NCBI GenBank assembly: GCA_025786725.1
Contig: JAHLTZ010000011.1
Location: 186,001 to 250,000 of the forward strand
Length of the DNA stretch: 64,000 nt
Direction of reading: 5' to 3'
Source: Syncephalis fuscata
Lineage: Eukaryota; Zoopagomycota; Zoopagomycetes; Zoopagales; Piptocephalidaceae
Below the pieces are notes generated by a model, which saw only the letters and a program-made list of their open reading frames with translations, was not told the origin of the DNA and ran no database searches. The translations under genes were made by a program, and so were the position numbers. Shown here in pieces: positions 34,047 to 45,512 of this stretch. Numbering within the stretch: the first letter of the stretch is position 1; every line of letters begins with the position of its first letter.

Positions 34047-35308
34047 TTGCATATTATTATAGCATCAAAATAATAATTTTACGTTTAAAATTTAAACTAG
34101 CGTTTTATCAGCATTTTAAATTATTATAAATATAAAAAATCAATTTTACTGCAATATAGTTATTAAAATAAAATATTTTTACAATGGTTGTATTGTTATG
34201 ATAATATAGCCAAGACCTAAATTAAGTTATTAAATGATTTGTTGAGATCACATAGGATCAATTACAAGAATAGTACATATATGCCGGATATAAGCAGTAA
34301 TTGCTATAACAAATAAGCATTACAAATATATGAAGAGTAGCTATTTGTTTGTGGTAAATATGTGAATAGCTATATAAACTGATAACACTGCATTAATGGT
34401 ATATAGTACAAAAAATTCAAGTTCTATCATTAGCTATTTCACTATATAACAATAGCATTATTTAATATCAATAAAAATATAAGCAATTTCTAGTTTCACT
34501 CTATTTCTACTTACTACCATACAAAGCTATTTAATCTACTATAGATGAACTGTGCTATTCAATGGCAAATAAAAAACAATTTTATTAACTATATGGTATT
34601 AACCAGTCAACACATTATATTCTATGCGTTAAGCATTAGTAAACCTTAAAAATTGACATTATAATAATGTTTGTATAAAGCGTTGCTTGATTATCTAAAC
34701 TACAATTGTTAGATCTAGAACTGCAATAATTTGGTGCGACAACGACGGCGTCTAAACAAGTAATATAAAGTATTGATTCTGATGATAATTTACTAATCAA
34801 ATTGAATGTGGCATCTAACGTGCTCTACTTTGCAGTTAGTTCAGCTATGCCAAATAGTTAATTTAAAAAAATAGCAGCATTGGTATAAAAGCTTTATTTT
34901 TAAAGTTGTCATTAGGTAGCAATTTGTTTATTTGAAACAAACACTTGCCTATTTACTAATTACTAATAGTGCTATTGGAATTTATTTCACGACTTATTTA
35001 TAAACAAATTCATTAATATATGATATTAATATACCAGTTTAGTTTAGTGTAAATCGATTAAAATCAAATTTCAAATAAAATCACTTATTTTCTTCAATAC
35101 TTTTATAATTTTAACGTAGCAATTTATGTAATAATAAAACGTAAATTATTTATTTGCAATATAGATGTAGGTATAAAAAGCACAATGATGGGTGGGTTGT
35201 TAAAAATAAAGAAATAGCCAAGATTCAAATAGTAAATGTGGATTAATATGTATGTTCGTTACCTTTCAAATAACAAAAGAATGGATATTATAGTTTTAAA
35301 TTTAAACA
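34047..35308. other. AT-rich non-coding region
   Basis: No coding signal; 3' side of the RasGEF gene. Confidence 0.5.
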
Positions 35309-38300
35309 CTACTTCTTTGATTGCGACGACGAATCCTTCTTGTAGTGGAATCTTTCCTGTAACGTAACGCCGTAGCCCCATTTGGCTACACTGCCGCTGG
35401 CACGCCTGCGTAGGTAGCTTACACTACTACTGCTACTATTGCCCTCTCCTAGTCCATTAAGATTTGGAGTCGATCCAAATTGACTGGCATCGATGGGAAG
35501 CCCACCAATACTGCCAGCGGTATTCGACCCTCCATTCATGATGCCACCTTTATTACGTGGTGGCTCTCGAACCAAGCTTAATCGATCGGCCACGGTGTCC
35601 TCCATCCAAGGACGTGTCACTAAGTGATGTACAATAAGGAATTGAGTGACACGCGTTGCATAGATTGCTTTGGCTACAGATGAGCTTCGTTCAGTCTGAT
35701 CAACTGGCGAACTCATTGTTGATAACATGGCATTGGATGGAGTTCCTTGATCGGATAAGTTCATGCCATTGGCAGATAATGGTGCTAAGGTGAACCCGAT
35801 ACCGATGTTGGCGTTATTGCCCCTGATCCAGGCAAACTGTTAGCACCGGTACTAAGTAGATTTGAGCCATTGACTGGTGGCGGAGAAGTAGTTCGTGTAA
35901 TACCACTGACTACAGCTGGAAGTCGGTCCTGGGCACGCACTAGCCAGCCTTCTAGGCCCATACGCGATCCAAGTGATGAACTACGACGGTGCCGTAGCTT
36001 TTCTGGTGACATAGGAATGGCCAATCCGGGACTGGTATTGCTTGCATTGCCGTCAGATGTTGTAGGTAAATTGCTTTGAGATGGTGGTGAACTTAAATTG
36101 TTAAGTGATGGTTGTCGTTGCATTGAATGTGATTGAGATGGTGATGCTTGTTGTTGTTGTTGTTGTTGTTGCTGAGGCGGCAGAGTTAAAGAGCCAAATA
36201 AAGCTGGTCTATTACGTGTACGTGATTTTAACATCCAACTAGGCGGTGTTGCAGGATAGTGGCACGATGCTAATGATAATTGCATTTGTCCTAGCAATTC
36301 TTGTACACGTGCATCCTCTAATAAAGGTGTTCTAGCAGTCTTACATGCTGATGCCAAATAAGTGGCATCAAGTAAAAATACACTTAAACAAGGTACGTGC
36401 CAGCCGCTTGATGCGGCCTTGTTAAGTAGTTCACGATAACGCGAATAGTTATTATCCGGACTTACAAGTCGTTGTAGACGTTGGACACGATACATATCAC
36501 GTTTAGGAACATGGGCCCAAGTGCGTTTAAGGCGACGAATAGGCGGTGTTTGTAGGCCGCCTACTACGGCCAATAGCATCTGGTAGGAACGAAGGTCGCG
36601 TAGTGCCTTGGCCACTTTACTCCATCGATGCAGCATAGCTGTACGAGCTGTTGGCTCATCAAGTGATAGCAATGAATGTTCAACTAAGCGTGTAACATAG
36701 TTGAATAAATCAATTGATGCTTGTACTTGTGGGCTTGGTTACGCGCTGAGTGTGATAGAATAGCCTCAGGTGGTATTTGTGAAAATAGCGTAGCATCTAG
36801 CAGTGTCAACTGATAAGCAACAATTCGATACGGGAAAGACTGAATAGTTGGTGTAGCGGCTGCAACTTGTACCAACGTAGCCAGATGATTCATTCCAGCA
36901 CGTGTATTAGTTATGCGGCGTTGTTGCTGTTCTACCAAACGTGCTTTAAATGCGCGTATCTCTGATACTTCTGGCGGTGCTACAAGTCCATGTGGCGTCT
37001 TGGCTACCTCTGCTTCATATTGTGCCTCCATACCATTCTCTCTCCAAGCTGCTTCAATCGATAGTCCTTGTAAACGGCGTAGTTCTGCAATCTGTACCTC
37101 TAGTACGTTTGTTAAATGAATATGCGTACTTAGTAGTGGAGAGCGTGGCACCATTGGTACTCGATCAGGCGGACGATGTGGATTAGAAGACGATGAAGAG
37201 ACGGCAAGTCCATCAGTAGTACGGGCCGGCGTCATATCATTGACATCGCAAAACATAGCCGGTAGAAAGTCGGGCGATACTTCTAGATTGGCTAGATCGG
37301 CCGTTGATGCAGATGATATGACTGTTGCATTGCCCGGTGTCATTGACATCGAGTGTTGCAATGATTGTTCCATAGAAGATCTTGCAGAAATGGGCAGATA
37401 GCTAAGGGACGACGAACAAGAAGAAGGTGATGCCGTTGAATGAGGTCCAATATTATTGTACAATGCTTGATTAATTAACGAGTGGCCAGAGGATCGATGG
37501 ACAACTGTAGCGGAACGTGTAGGGCCAATAGTGGCGTTAGAAGATGTCCCCGTGTTACGTAGTGAACGATGTGTAGCATGCTGATCCACAGTATTGGCAA
37601 CTGTCGTACGTGGGGAAGGCACTGCAGCTACCAAGTCTGCTATAGTCTGTGGAGTAGTTGTAGATGGAGTATTGGGTTCACTATTGGCACTATTCTTGGT
37701 AGAAGTATTTACAGTGTTACGAGCCGGAGTGCGTGATGCAGCCGGTATACGGAATCGCCAATCAATCAATCCAAGGTCAGCCTCACATGGCAATGGACTT
37801 TCTGGTGGAATATCAAGAATAGGATCAGTTGGTGACACGTCCTCTTCATCCTCCTCTTCGCCAGATGATGAATCGGTGGCGTCAACAGGTGCCAATACAT
37901 TAGAAAGTCTATCGTTAATAAGCGACCGTGCTCCAGGGTGTTGATATTCAGCCGAAGAGGTGGATGGACGTGGTGTGCCTGCATCTTTACTACGGAAACG
38001 TAAGGCATCCAAGCTTTTAGTGCCGCGCATTCTTAATTGTGTACCTTGGTTACGAAGTGCTAAAGTACGACTTCTTTGTGGAGTAGTGCCCGGTATTGCT
38101 GCCGAAGGAGGGGCACTGTGGAAAAGAGTAATATTATTTGTAGTGCTATCAGGACTAACTTCTCCAGATATAGGTGAATCTATCTGTCCAGCCTTGCCAT
38201 AACTACGAAATCCAAGTAATGAACGAAGTGACGATTTGGCTGGCCTGTAGATTGGCATTGGTTGCAACACAAGTCTACCGCGGCCGCCATCAATGTCGGT

Positions 38301-38933
38301 ATCGGTGTCGACATCTGCATCAGAATGTACCGATGATTTACGAGCAAGTGAACGATCTCTTCTTCTAACCTTACTAACTTCGGCAAATCTAATTGTAGAA
38401 GGCCGACCAGATGGTGGCGTATTAACGCCACCGGCATCTGTATCCTCTCCAGCGTCCTCTCCATCACTGGTACTGACGCTAGTGCGTGGTGAATTTGCAT
38501 TTGCGGCTGTATTTGTTGCTGTGGCAGCACTAGCGATAATTGATAATGACTGATTTGAACTATTATGAGCATTATCAGTTGGCCAAAATGTTTTTAAACA
38601 TTTTTCTGCTTGATTCAAATAGCCGTGAATTGATTTGAATAATTCGGCAGCCTGTTGGACATTTAATGGCGCAGCTGGCTCTACTGTCGTTTTTGTATCA
38701 TTTTCGCCAGTAGATTCAACTTTTGGTGATTTTTGTTCACGTCTAGCCGATACAGTACGTAATAAATCAACTGATTTAGCAATGGCATCCAGCTGTTGTA
38801 AATAGGCACCTTGCTGGTAAGCCTGCATTGTAGATTGCCATGTAGTACAGTTTAATGAATCCGCCGTAACATTAGCAGCAGCAGCAGTAGTAGTATTAAA
38901 AGCAGATTGTTGATCCGATATAGAGTTATCCAT
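35309..38933 (-). CDS. Ras-family guanine nucleotide exchange factor (CDC25/RasGEF domain)
   Basis: Activator of a Ras-type GTPase. The start MDNSISDQQS (ATG 38933) is followed by a helical block resembling an MIT-type bundle (TMQAYQQGAYLQQLDAIAKS...FKSIHGYLNQAEKCL; weak call). About 500 Ser/Thr/Pro-rich, probably unstructured residues follow. The RasGEF domain begins YRIVAYQLTLLDATLFSQIP (about 36800) and goes on through WSKVAKALRDLRSYQMLLAV, SPDNNYSRYRELLN and WHVPCLSVFLLDATYLA. After a poly-Gln stretch (36143-36168) and a linker comes a terminal block (TRPWMEDTVADRLSLVREPP). Two one-base breaks, near 36690 and 35790, interrupt otherwise continuous sequence; the first falls inside the catalytic domain. 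No introns are needed. Target GTPase unknown. Confidence 0.85.
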
Positions 38934-39066
38934 AGTAATTAATAAAGAACACGTTAACGTTAGTAAACTTAAACAAATAAACAATGCAACTATAATTGCT
39001 TCTTAGTAGCAAGAGTGGCGATGGTGGCGTAGTAGTGCATGTATAGATATACGCAAAAAAGGGTGT

Positions 39067-39885
39067 TTACATACGAGAACAAAGTGAAGGCCGATGCAAG
39101 CGCGCTATTCGTGCTCTGCGCAGGTTATAGACAAGCTCACAATGGCGAACACGTGTATGGTCATCGCATGGTCGTCTGCCATACAAATAGTCATAGATTG
39201 ACTATGACGACCACGTGATTCATTGTTTAGTTTAAAATCAGGCCAGGCCATAAAAATGTGTACACGTTTATACGTGCATTTGCCTGTTAACTCACTAAGT
39301 ATTTGCTCTCATTTGGGCTATTTCTTTCAAGAGCAATAAACACAGTCCAATCATTGGTACTTACCAAATAGATGTCACGTGATGCTGCAAACGACTCTGG
39401 CTTGCAGGCTACAGGCAATTCAGCCTTTTGCCGGTCCGGGTTATCTGCCATCTTATTGGTGGTGGTGCGTGGTAGAGATTTTTTCCTACTTGGCGTCGCC
39501 TTGAAAGGAATTGGGCGCGGTGATTTGGCAGGAGATAGCAGAAAGGCCGGCGGATTAATAGTGTAGGCTGGCGGATCACCACCGGTGTAGGCGGCCGTTG
39601 AGCCAGCTACTTTGGACATAGTCTTAGAGTGCTTCTCAGAGTGCTTTTCAGAATGCTTTCAGAATGCTTCTCAGAATGCTTCTCAGACTTTCGCTTAAGG
39701 TCGGCTGGCAGGTAGCAGTTGGTTTCGTCAAAGCGACGGGACTTTCTATTAGAACGAAGTGAATTGATAAGGCGCCGCCGCAGTTTACGTATATAGCCAC
39801 CGCCAAAGTGAAGGCCGGGTTGATTTAAATGCTGCTGTTCATTCATCGTTATCGACCCAAATGTGTCGACAAATTGTAGCGTCAT
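39067..39885 (-). CDS. Basic protein of unknown function
   Basis: Start MTLQFVDTFG (ATG 39885); an internal MNEQQHLNQ at 39846 is the alternative start. An Arg-rich block (IRKLRRRLINSLRSNRKSRR) is followed by repeated Lys-His-Ser-Glu units, where one base is missing near 39659. A Pro-rich segment follows (DPPAYTINPPAFLLSPAKSP), then ESFAASRDIYL. A GTAAGT...CATAG intron (39202-39364, 163 nt, phase 0) joins to SIYDYLYGRRPCDDHTRVRH and a basic C-terminus ending at TAA 39067-39069. I do not recognise the family. It lies just upstream of the RasGEF on the same strand (134 bp), so it could also be 5' exons of that gene: a GTATGT donor lies just before the stop. A separate gene is preferred. Confidence 0.5.
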
Positions 39886-42110
39886 GAAGTAGCAAATAGT
39901 AAATGTAATAATGTAATAAAGACAACTGATTAGTATCTATCGCAATATTCTAGTCAAGAAAGAAATAAAGAAGACATTGTGACAGTGGCGGTCAGACGCG
40001 TCATGAAGCACGTGTAGTCAGCCAGTCGAGAGTGGCCATAGATAAATTTGTGCGCGTCACCGTGCAGTTCAAGTCTTTACGGATAGCAAGAGCGCACCAC
40101 TAGCATGCGTCTTAGCTTGAACAAAGCGGTACCTTTAACAGCGGTCACGCTAGACGCAAGCCCATAAGATTGATACCATGGCTATTACAGCAATACTGCA
40201 TGCATAACAAGCCGCTCAACACTTACCAAGAAAAGAGTGCAAAATTGTAGCTGCTTGTTGCTGTTGTTGTTGTTCAACGAAGAAAAAAAGAAACAAGAGG
40301 GAAAGACGTCGTATCATGAGCAATTGGAAGGCAGCAACAGTGACTAGCGGTAGCAATGAAGGTAACAAGAAACAAATTCACGACGACCTGGGCATAGGCT
40401 TATCCGTGCATAAAAAGCATGCGTTTATGCGTGAGTAGGTAGTAAGTGTATGAAAATAGTTCACGGGCGAAACCAGCTGGCAGACGGTATTAGTAGTTTT
40501 GGGCAATCATTAGGAGCTGTTAGTTAGAGCTGAGGCAAAAAGGAAGGAAATCTGTGTGTGTATTTATGGCACAGATCCCCCAACCATAAGAAACCGTGTT
40601 CTAAATCAAGGATGCCAACCTTTTTGGTCAAATATATTTCCAGGTTAGTCTTGGCAGTCCTGTTATGTTCGTTGAAGTAATGAATGTCAATAAAAGAAGC
40701 TATAAAGGAGTTGTAAACAAGCAATGCTGCCACTTGTACCTAGTTGTTGTCGTTTTATAGGAACAAGCTAGTTGTGCAGATTTAATAATCTTAAGCAAAT
40801 ACCTTGTTTAATCGCCTTATCTGTTAAGCCTTATCCAATCAAGGCAGAAGATTTTTGATACAGATAGGCGGTGTTCAATTTTGAGAGCGTTTGTTCATTT
40901 ACCACATTTATTTAATACAAATATGTCTTGCTTTCTTCCATATCCTTCTTGGTCTTTAATAGGTTTAACCTGACTAACTACCTGTTTTATTTGACGCTAA
41001 TAATTAATAATTTGGTATAGCTAATGTTTGTGTGTTATTTAATTGCTTGGTTACAGTCCTTGGATTATTAATACATTTGTAAGGAGATGGCACCAGTGAA
41101 TAGTGCTACATAATAAACCGTTTAAACAATATAGACAATTAATTTTTATTGGACTAGCTACTACAGCCAATCAAATGTAATAAATTAGTACCTTTGTTAA
41201 ACGCATTATTGTAGCTTGCTATATAATTCAATATTTAGTAAATAATAATTTAAACTGTTTATCATAAACGCAGTATTGCTAAATAGTACAACTTGTACTG
41301 TTTTAGTGCTTTATATCGTTACAACTAACTAACTATATAAATGTGCGGAGTTTTAATTTAAGCTTTGCTGCATTTAGTGTACTAAATATTTTTTCTGCCA
41401 TATATTTTATACTATGTAACTTTTATTATAACTCCAAGAGTATTATAAATACATAATACTGTTGCCCAAATAATAACAAAAATAGCTTTTTAAATTTTAC
41501 TTTCAATTCATTTTAACTTATTATCATGTTTGCACAGTTGAACTTTTTGTAGTAAATCATTGATTCGAGCTATTGTTGGGTAATAAAGTTGTCAAAATGC
41601 TAACAGCATAATATTTATTGATTTAGTATTGAATTGTTTAACTAATTTATATTTCTGATTTTATATTCTTTCTTTGTTTGCCTGGTTAAAATTACAATAT
41701 TACATTACTGGTATTGTATTAATATTATATGAACTATTTACATAAATAATTACAGCTACTACACTTTTGCGTTATATTAAATTCTATTATATTAACAAGC
41801 AATTCTATTAAATACATAACTCATTAATGTTTATAGTGCTGTTACTATTCCACTAAGGTAGAATAATAAACAGATTACTAATATTATGCTTGGTCTTGAG
41901 TGACCTATAATGTTAGTAATTAGTGTTATATAAGACTTACTTAATTGTTTTTATTAATAAAGATTATCAACCTTTAATTAATAATTTCTACAGAAGTAGA
42001 ATAAATGACTAGAATATTGTTAGCTCAGATAAAAAGATCAGTTCAGTCTAGCAATCACTGCAAGACTGAAATGATCAAAAGGTTCAAAATTCAAATAAAA
42101 TAAAAAAGAA
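39886..42110. other. Long intergenic region
   Basis: The part near 39886-40500 has balanced composition (promoter side of the 39885 gene). The rest is strongly AT-rich. No coding feature supported. Confidence 0.5.
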
Positions 42111-42290
42111 TTTAAAACCAAGATAAGATAATGTTTATTAAGATTAAAAATATGGTTGCCATTTTATAGCAAATGGTCTTGGATACTGCGAAGGAAGAAC
42201 TTGAACGGCTTGTCTGTTCAATTTCTTCTTCCGGCAATATGGAGCTAGTTTTACTGTAATAAGTAATATGGAGCCGTGAATTGCAAGTAT

Positions 42291-42580
42291 TTATAGGCGC
42301 TGTGTTTCTTGCCAAGAGTTAGAAACGATTGTAGTGTTGGGATCGTCGTGTCTTAACCGAAAGAATGGCCATCTTTTACTAGGACCCTGACTATTACCGG
42401 AAATGGAATAGTCACTGATGAAGTTATTGCTAATTAAGTTTTCTACCAAATATGGTAAATAACGCAACTTACACCACAATATACTGGTGAAATATAACAG
42501 TGCAATTAACAATATTAGATATATAAAAACCAGAATTAAAGGTCTACAGGTTGTCGGCAAAAATCTGTGCCGTTTCCATG
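42291..42580 (-). CDS. Possible small single-pass membrane protein
   Basis: Open frame of about 90 residues with one strong hydrophobic segment (LILVFIYLILLIALLYFTSI) followed by a polar C-terminus (GPSKRWPFFRLRHDD). An ATG near 42580 (METAQI) joins it if one T of a five-T run is removed; otherwise no ATG starts this frame. No family recognised, and it may be a chance frame. Confidence 0.3.
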
Positions 42581-42599
42581 TTTTAAAACTGTATTAAAA

Positions 42600-42934
42600 T
42601 ACTTGAGGTATCAAGTACATGCAGTGCTGGTCAAACAATTGCGAATCAAAACAGTATGACGTTATGACAATACGTAATATGACAGTATAAAAATAAAGCT
42701 TTGAATATTTATGATAGAAATTTAATATGTTATTATTAGTATTGCTATTACAGCTATTAGACATACAGATAGCTGATCTACACACATGTATGTAGATATA
42801 GATATAGATAGCAAGTGTCATGATATTAAATTACCAATATAGTCACATGAACAGTTGTGACGCATAGCCAACTCGTTGGCATTCTCTCATTGCCTTAGTC
42901 TTCATTTATTGTCTATTCTCGCTCGCCAACCACT
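42600..42934. other. Promoter-side spacer of F-box gene
   Basis: AT-rich; GATATAGATATAGATAG-type short repeats at about 42796-42812. No gene. Confidence 0.5.
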
Positions 42935-44775
42935 ATGTCTTTAAACGCTGCTCAGTTAAATGAGCCATTTGTAAAAAACTTGGAATTAAGAAACGCTACT
43001 ATACCTGATGAGATATGGCTGCGTATTTTTACATATGCTATTGCCCATAATGTTGACGAAATGACCAATATAAGTTTAGCCTGTCGTCGTTTTTACCGGT
43101 AAGTTATAGCAGTTAAACAGTATCTTTATTATATAAAAATTAAAACTAATATAACTAAAGGCTGTGTGGCGAAGGAATACTATGGTATAATGGCTATCGT
43201 TCGCATTATCCAACCTGGAGCACCGGAACAGCGTACTGCAGCAATATAAAATACGATTGGCGTAAACTTCTAAAGCGGGAGTGGTCGTTGGAGAAGTATT
43301 GGGGAAAAGGAGGCTGTTGGAGGTTGCCTAAAAATGACGATGAAATCGACGAAGATGAAAACGATGACAATTATGTAGAATATGAAAGCGATGAAGACGA
43401 GGAGAGGCGTGAAGAACGTAAAGAAGATGTCGTAACTAGGCCCAATCATCATAGAAACTATCTATGCCGTTTGCAAGAACTATCCATGTCTGATCCATTA
43501 CTTGTGGATGCATTTAAATTGGATAGTTTGGAGGAAGACGAAAAGCCGGATATACGATTCTCTCGTTTTCTTATCGCCGATTTTACCTCTACTGATGAAG
43601 GTATTGTTGCTAATGGGTTCTATCGGCACGACTACTCTGCCAGTGTAGTGAGAGCGTGGTCATTTCCTGATTACAAGCTTGTATTTGAAGATATACTACG
43701 CCCAGACGATCCAGATCTACAAGAGCATCTTTTGGAAATTGGCTGGTTAACCAAACTGATGGTAACTGTAGTTACTCAGAAAACGGGCGACTGGATCAAT
43801 TTACGGGTCTACGATATTTCCGAAAAGCCAAAACGTCAGTTAAGTGAATTTGCGCTCATTAGTCAATTAAATGGACGACAAGTATATGTTATACCTAACT
43901 GGTTCCAATGGGAAAGCAGCCTAAATCTTTCACCGGAAGTGGTGGTTGTTGGTACGGAAAAATTGTCACCCAACCGTGCCATTGTTATACGACATAATAT
44001 AAACACCAAGCAAACTGCTACTATGTATTTTGGAAACCAAGTCTATTCGACTTATGTAGATCCTCGTTTTCCAAATATATTAATTACGCTGGACCACAGC
44101 TATCATCTAAGTGTATGGTCAACGGTGACGGGCGACCTATTGACGAGAATGCCATCCGAGCCCGGTATTTACTTTGATCGAGTTGCCTTAAGTAGTGTGA
44201 TTGAAGCGGTTCCTAGCGAAGTAGCAATGACAAAACTTGGCGACAAATCTAATCAGAAGCAGCAATCGTTGCGTTTGATTATTTCTTCCGTTATACATAA
44301 CCCCTATCAACAGAATAGATATCGACTTGAAATATGGAATTTAACTATACCAAACATTCCGTTTAGTTTCCCCGAATGCGACGACAAAGAACAGGTAGTA
44401 ATAATATCGGATCAGCCTCCCGATTCAACGATTGAATCCACTAAAGATGCTTCAGTATCGCAGGTTAGCCTTCGTGCATTACGTATACATGAACCACAGT
44501 CTGGTCGTATTTACTATCTACGTGCTGTTGGCCATTTATTGTTTGGTATGCACTATAGTTACGAGTTTGGCAGTAGTAAATATTTTATTATTGCCTATAA
44601 CTTGGAAACAGGCAAGTTAATATACCATTCGCAAATTTTGGATAGCAACCAGAATATCACGCAATTAAATAAGGCGCTATTAGTAGTGAGCAGTGAAGAC
44701 TTGTATGCATTAAGCCCGATTGAACCAGAGAAAACACCACAGCACGATATTGTAACTGTAAAAGACGATGAATAA
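42935..44775 (+). CDS. F-box protein with beta-propeller-like C-terminus
   Basis: Probable substrate adaptor of an SCF ubiquitin ligase. Exon 1 (42935-43098) encodes MSLNAAQLNE and the F-box (IPDEIWLRIFTYA...ISLACRRFYR). A GTAAGT...AAAG intron (43099-43160) keeps frame into exon 2 (43161-44775). There YDWRKLLKREWSLEKYWGKG is the usual F-box follow-on, then an acidic patch (DDEIDEDENDDNYVEYESDE). The remaining 400 residues are beta-rich with WD-like strand patterns (VVRAWSFPDYKLVFEDIL, HSYHLSVWSTVTGDLLTRM, RLEIWNLTIP), probably a propeller that binds the substrate. About 550 residues, frame intact. The F-box is clear; the propeller is inferred. Confidence 0.8.
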
Positions 44776-45512
44776 ACTAGAAACAATTGTTTTCTTTATT
44801 GATATTGAGTAAATCTACTATTATGTAGTAAGCATAACCAACAATAGAACCTGAATACTTTGTAGTATGTCATCATTAATGCAAATCATTTGTTTATTTT
44901 ACTGCTCATATATTTACAACTAATGATTATTTACTTATCTTATTTTTGTAATAGACATTTTTTGCTAGTAACTAATACTGATGTTCGATATATGTACTAT
45001 TTTTGTGACCAATCATGTATGATTTTAATATGTTGTTTAACTACATGATGTATTTCTTAGGCACACTTTCACAAGATTCTGTCTAGAATATCAGGATAGT
45101 AACAATATGTAACTTTTTTAATTAAAAAATAAGTAGTCAATTAAGTTATTTATTAGTTTATTAATAGATAATTGTTGTAATTAAGTTTTTAATTTGGTAT
45201 TTTTATAATTACATTGGAAAGTAATTGTTATCATTATTATAATAAACTATTTGATTTTTTCAACGAATGTGTGTGTACATTGCACCATATCCCATGCGCT
45301 ATTGTTCGCTTACATTAGAAAGAAAATATAATTGATTAGATTTTATTGTTAAAAAAACTATCTAAATCGATTAAGCTTATATTTTTATGCATTTAAATAC
45401 ACTTACAATTATTAACGTATTTTCATTGCATAGTTATAATTCATTTAATAATATTCAGTAAATTTTATTGGTAATAATCAGCAAAATAAGTAACTATTTG
45501 TGCTAAGGAAGT
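44776..45512. other. Convergent 3' region
   Basis: AT-rich spacer between the F-box gene and the tyrosinase gene. No gene. Confidence 0.6.
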
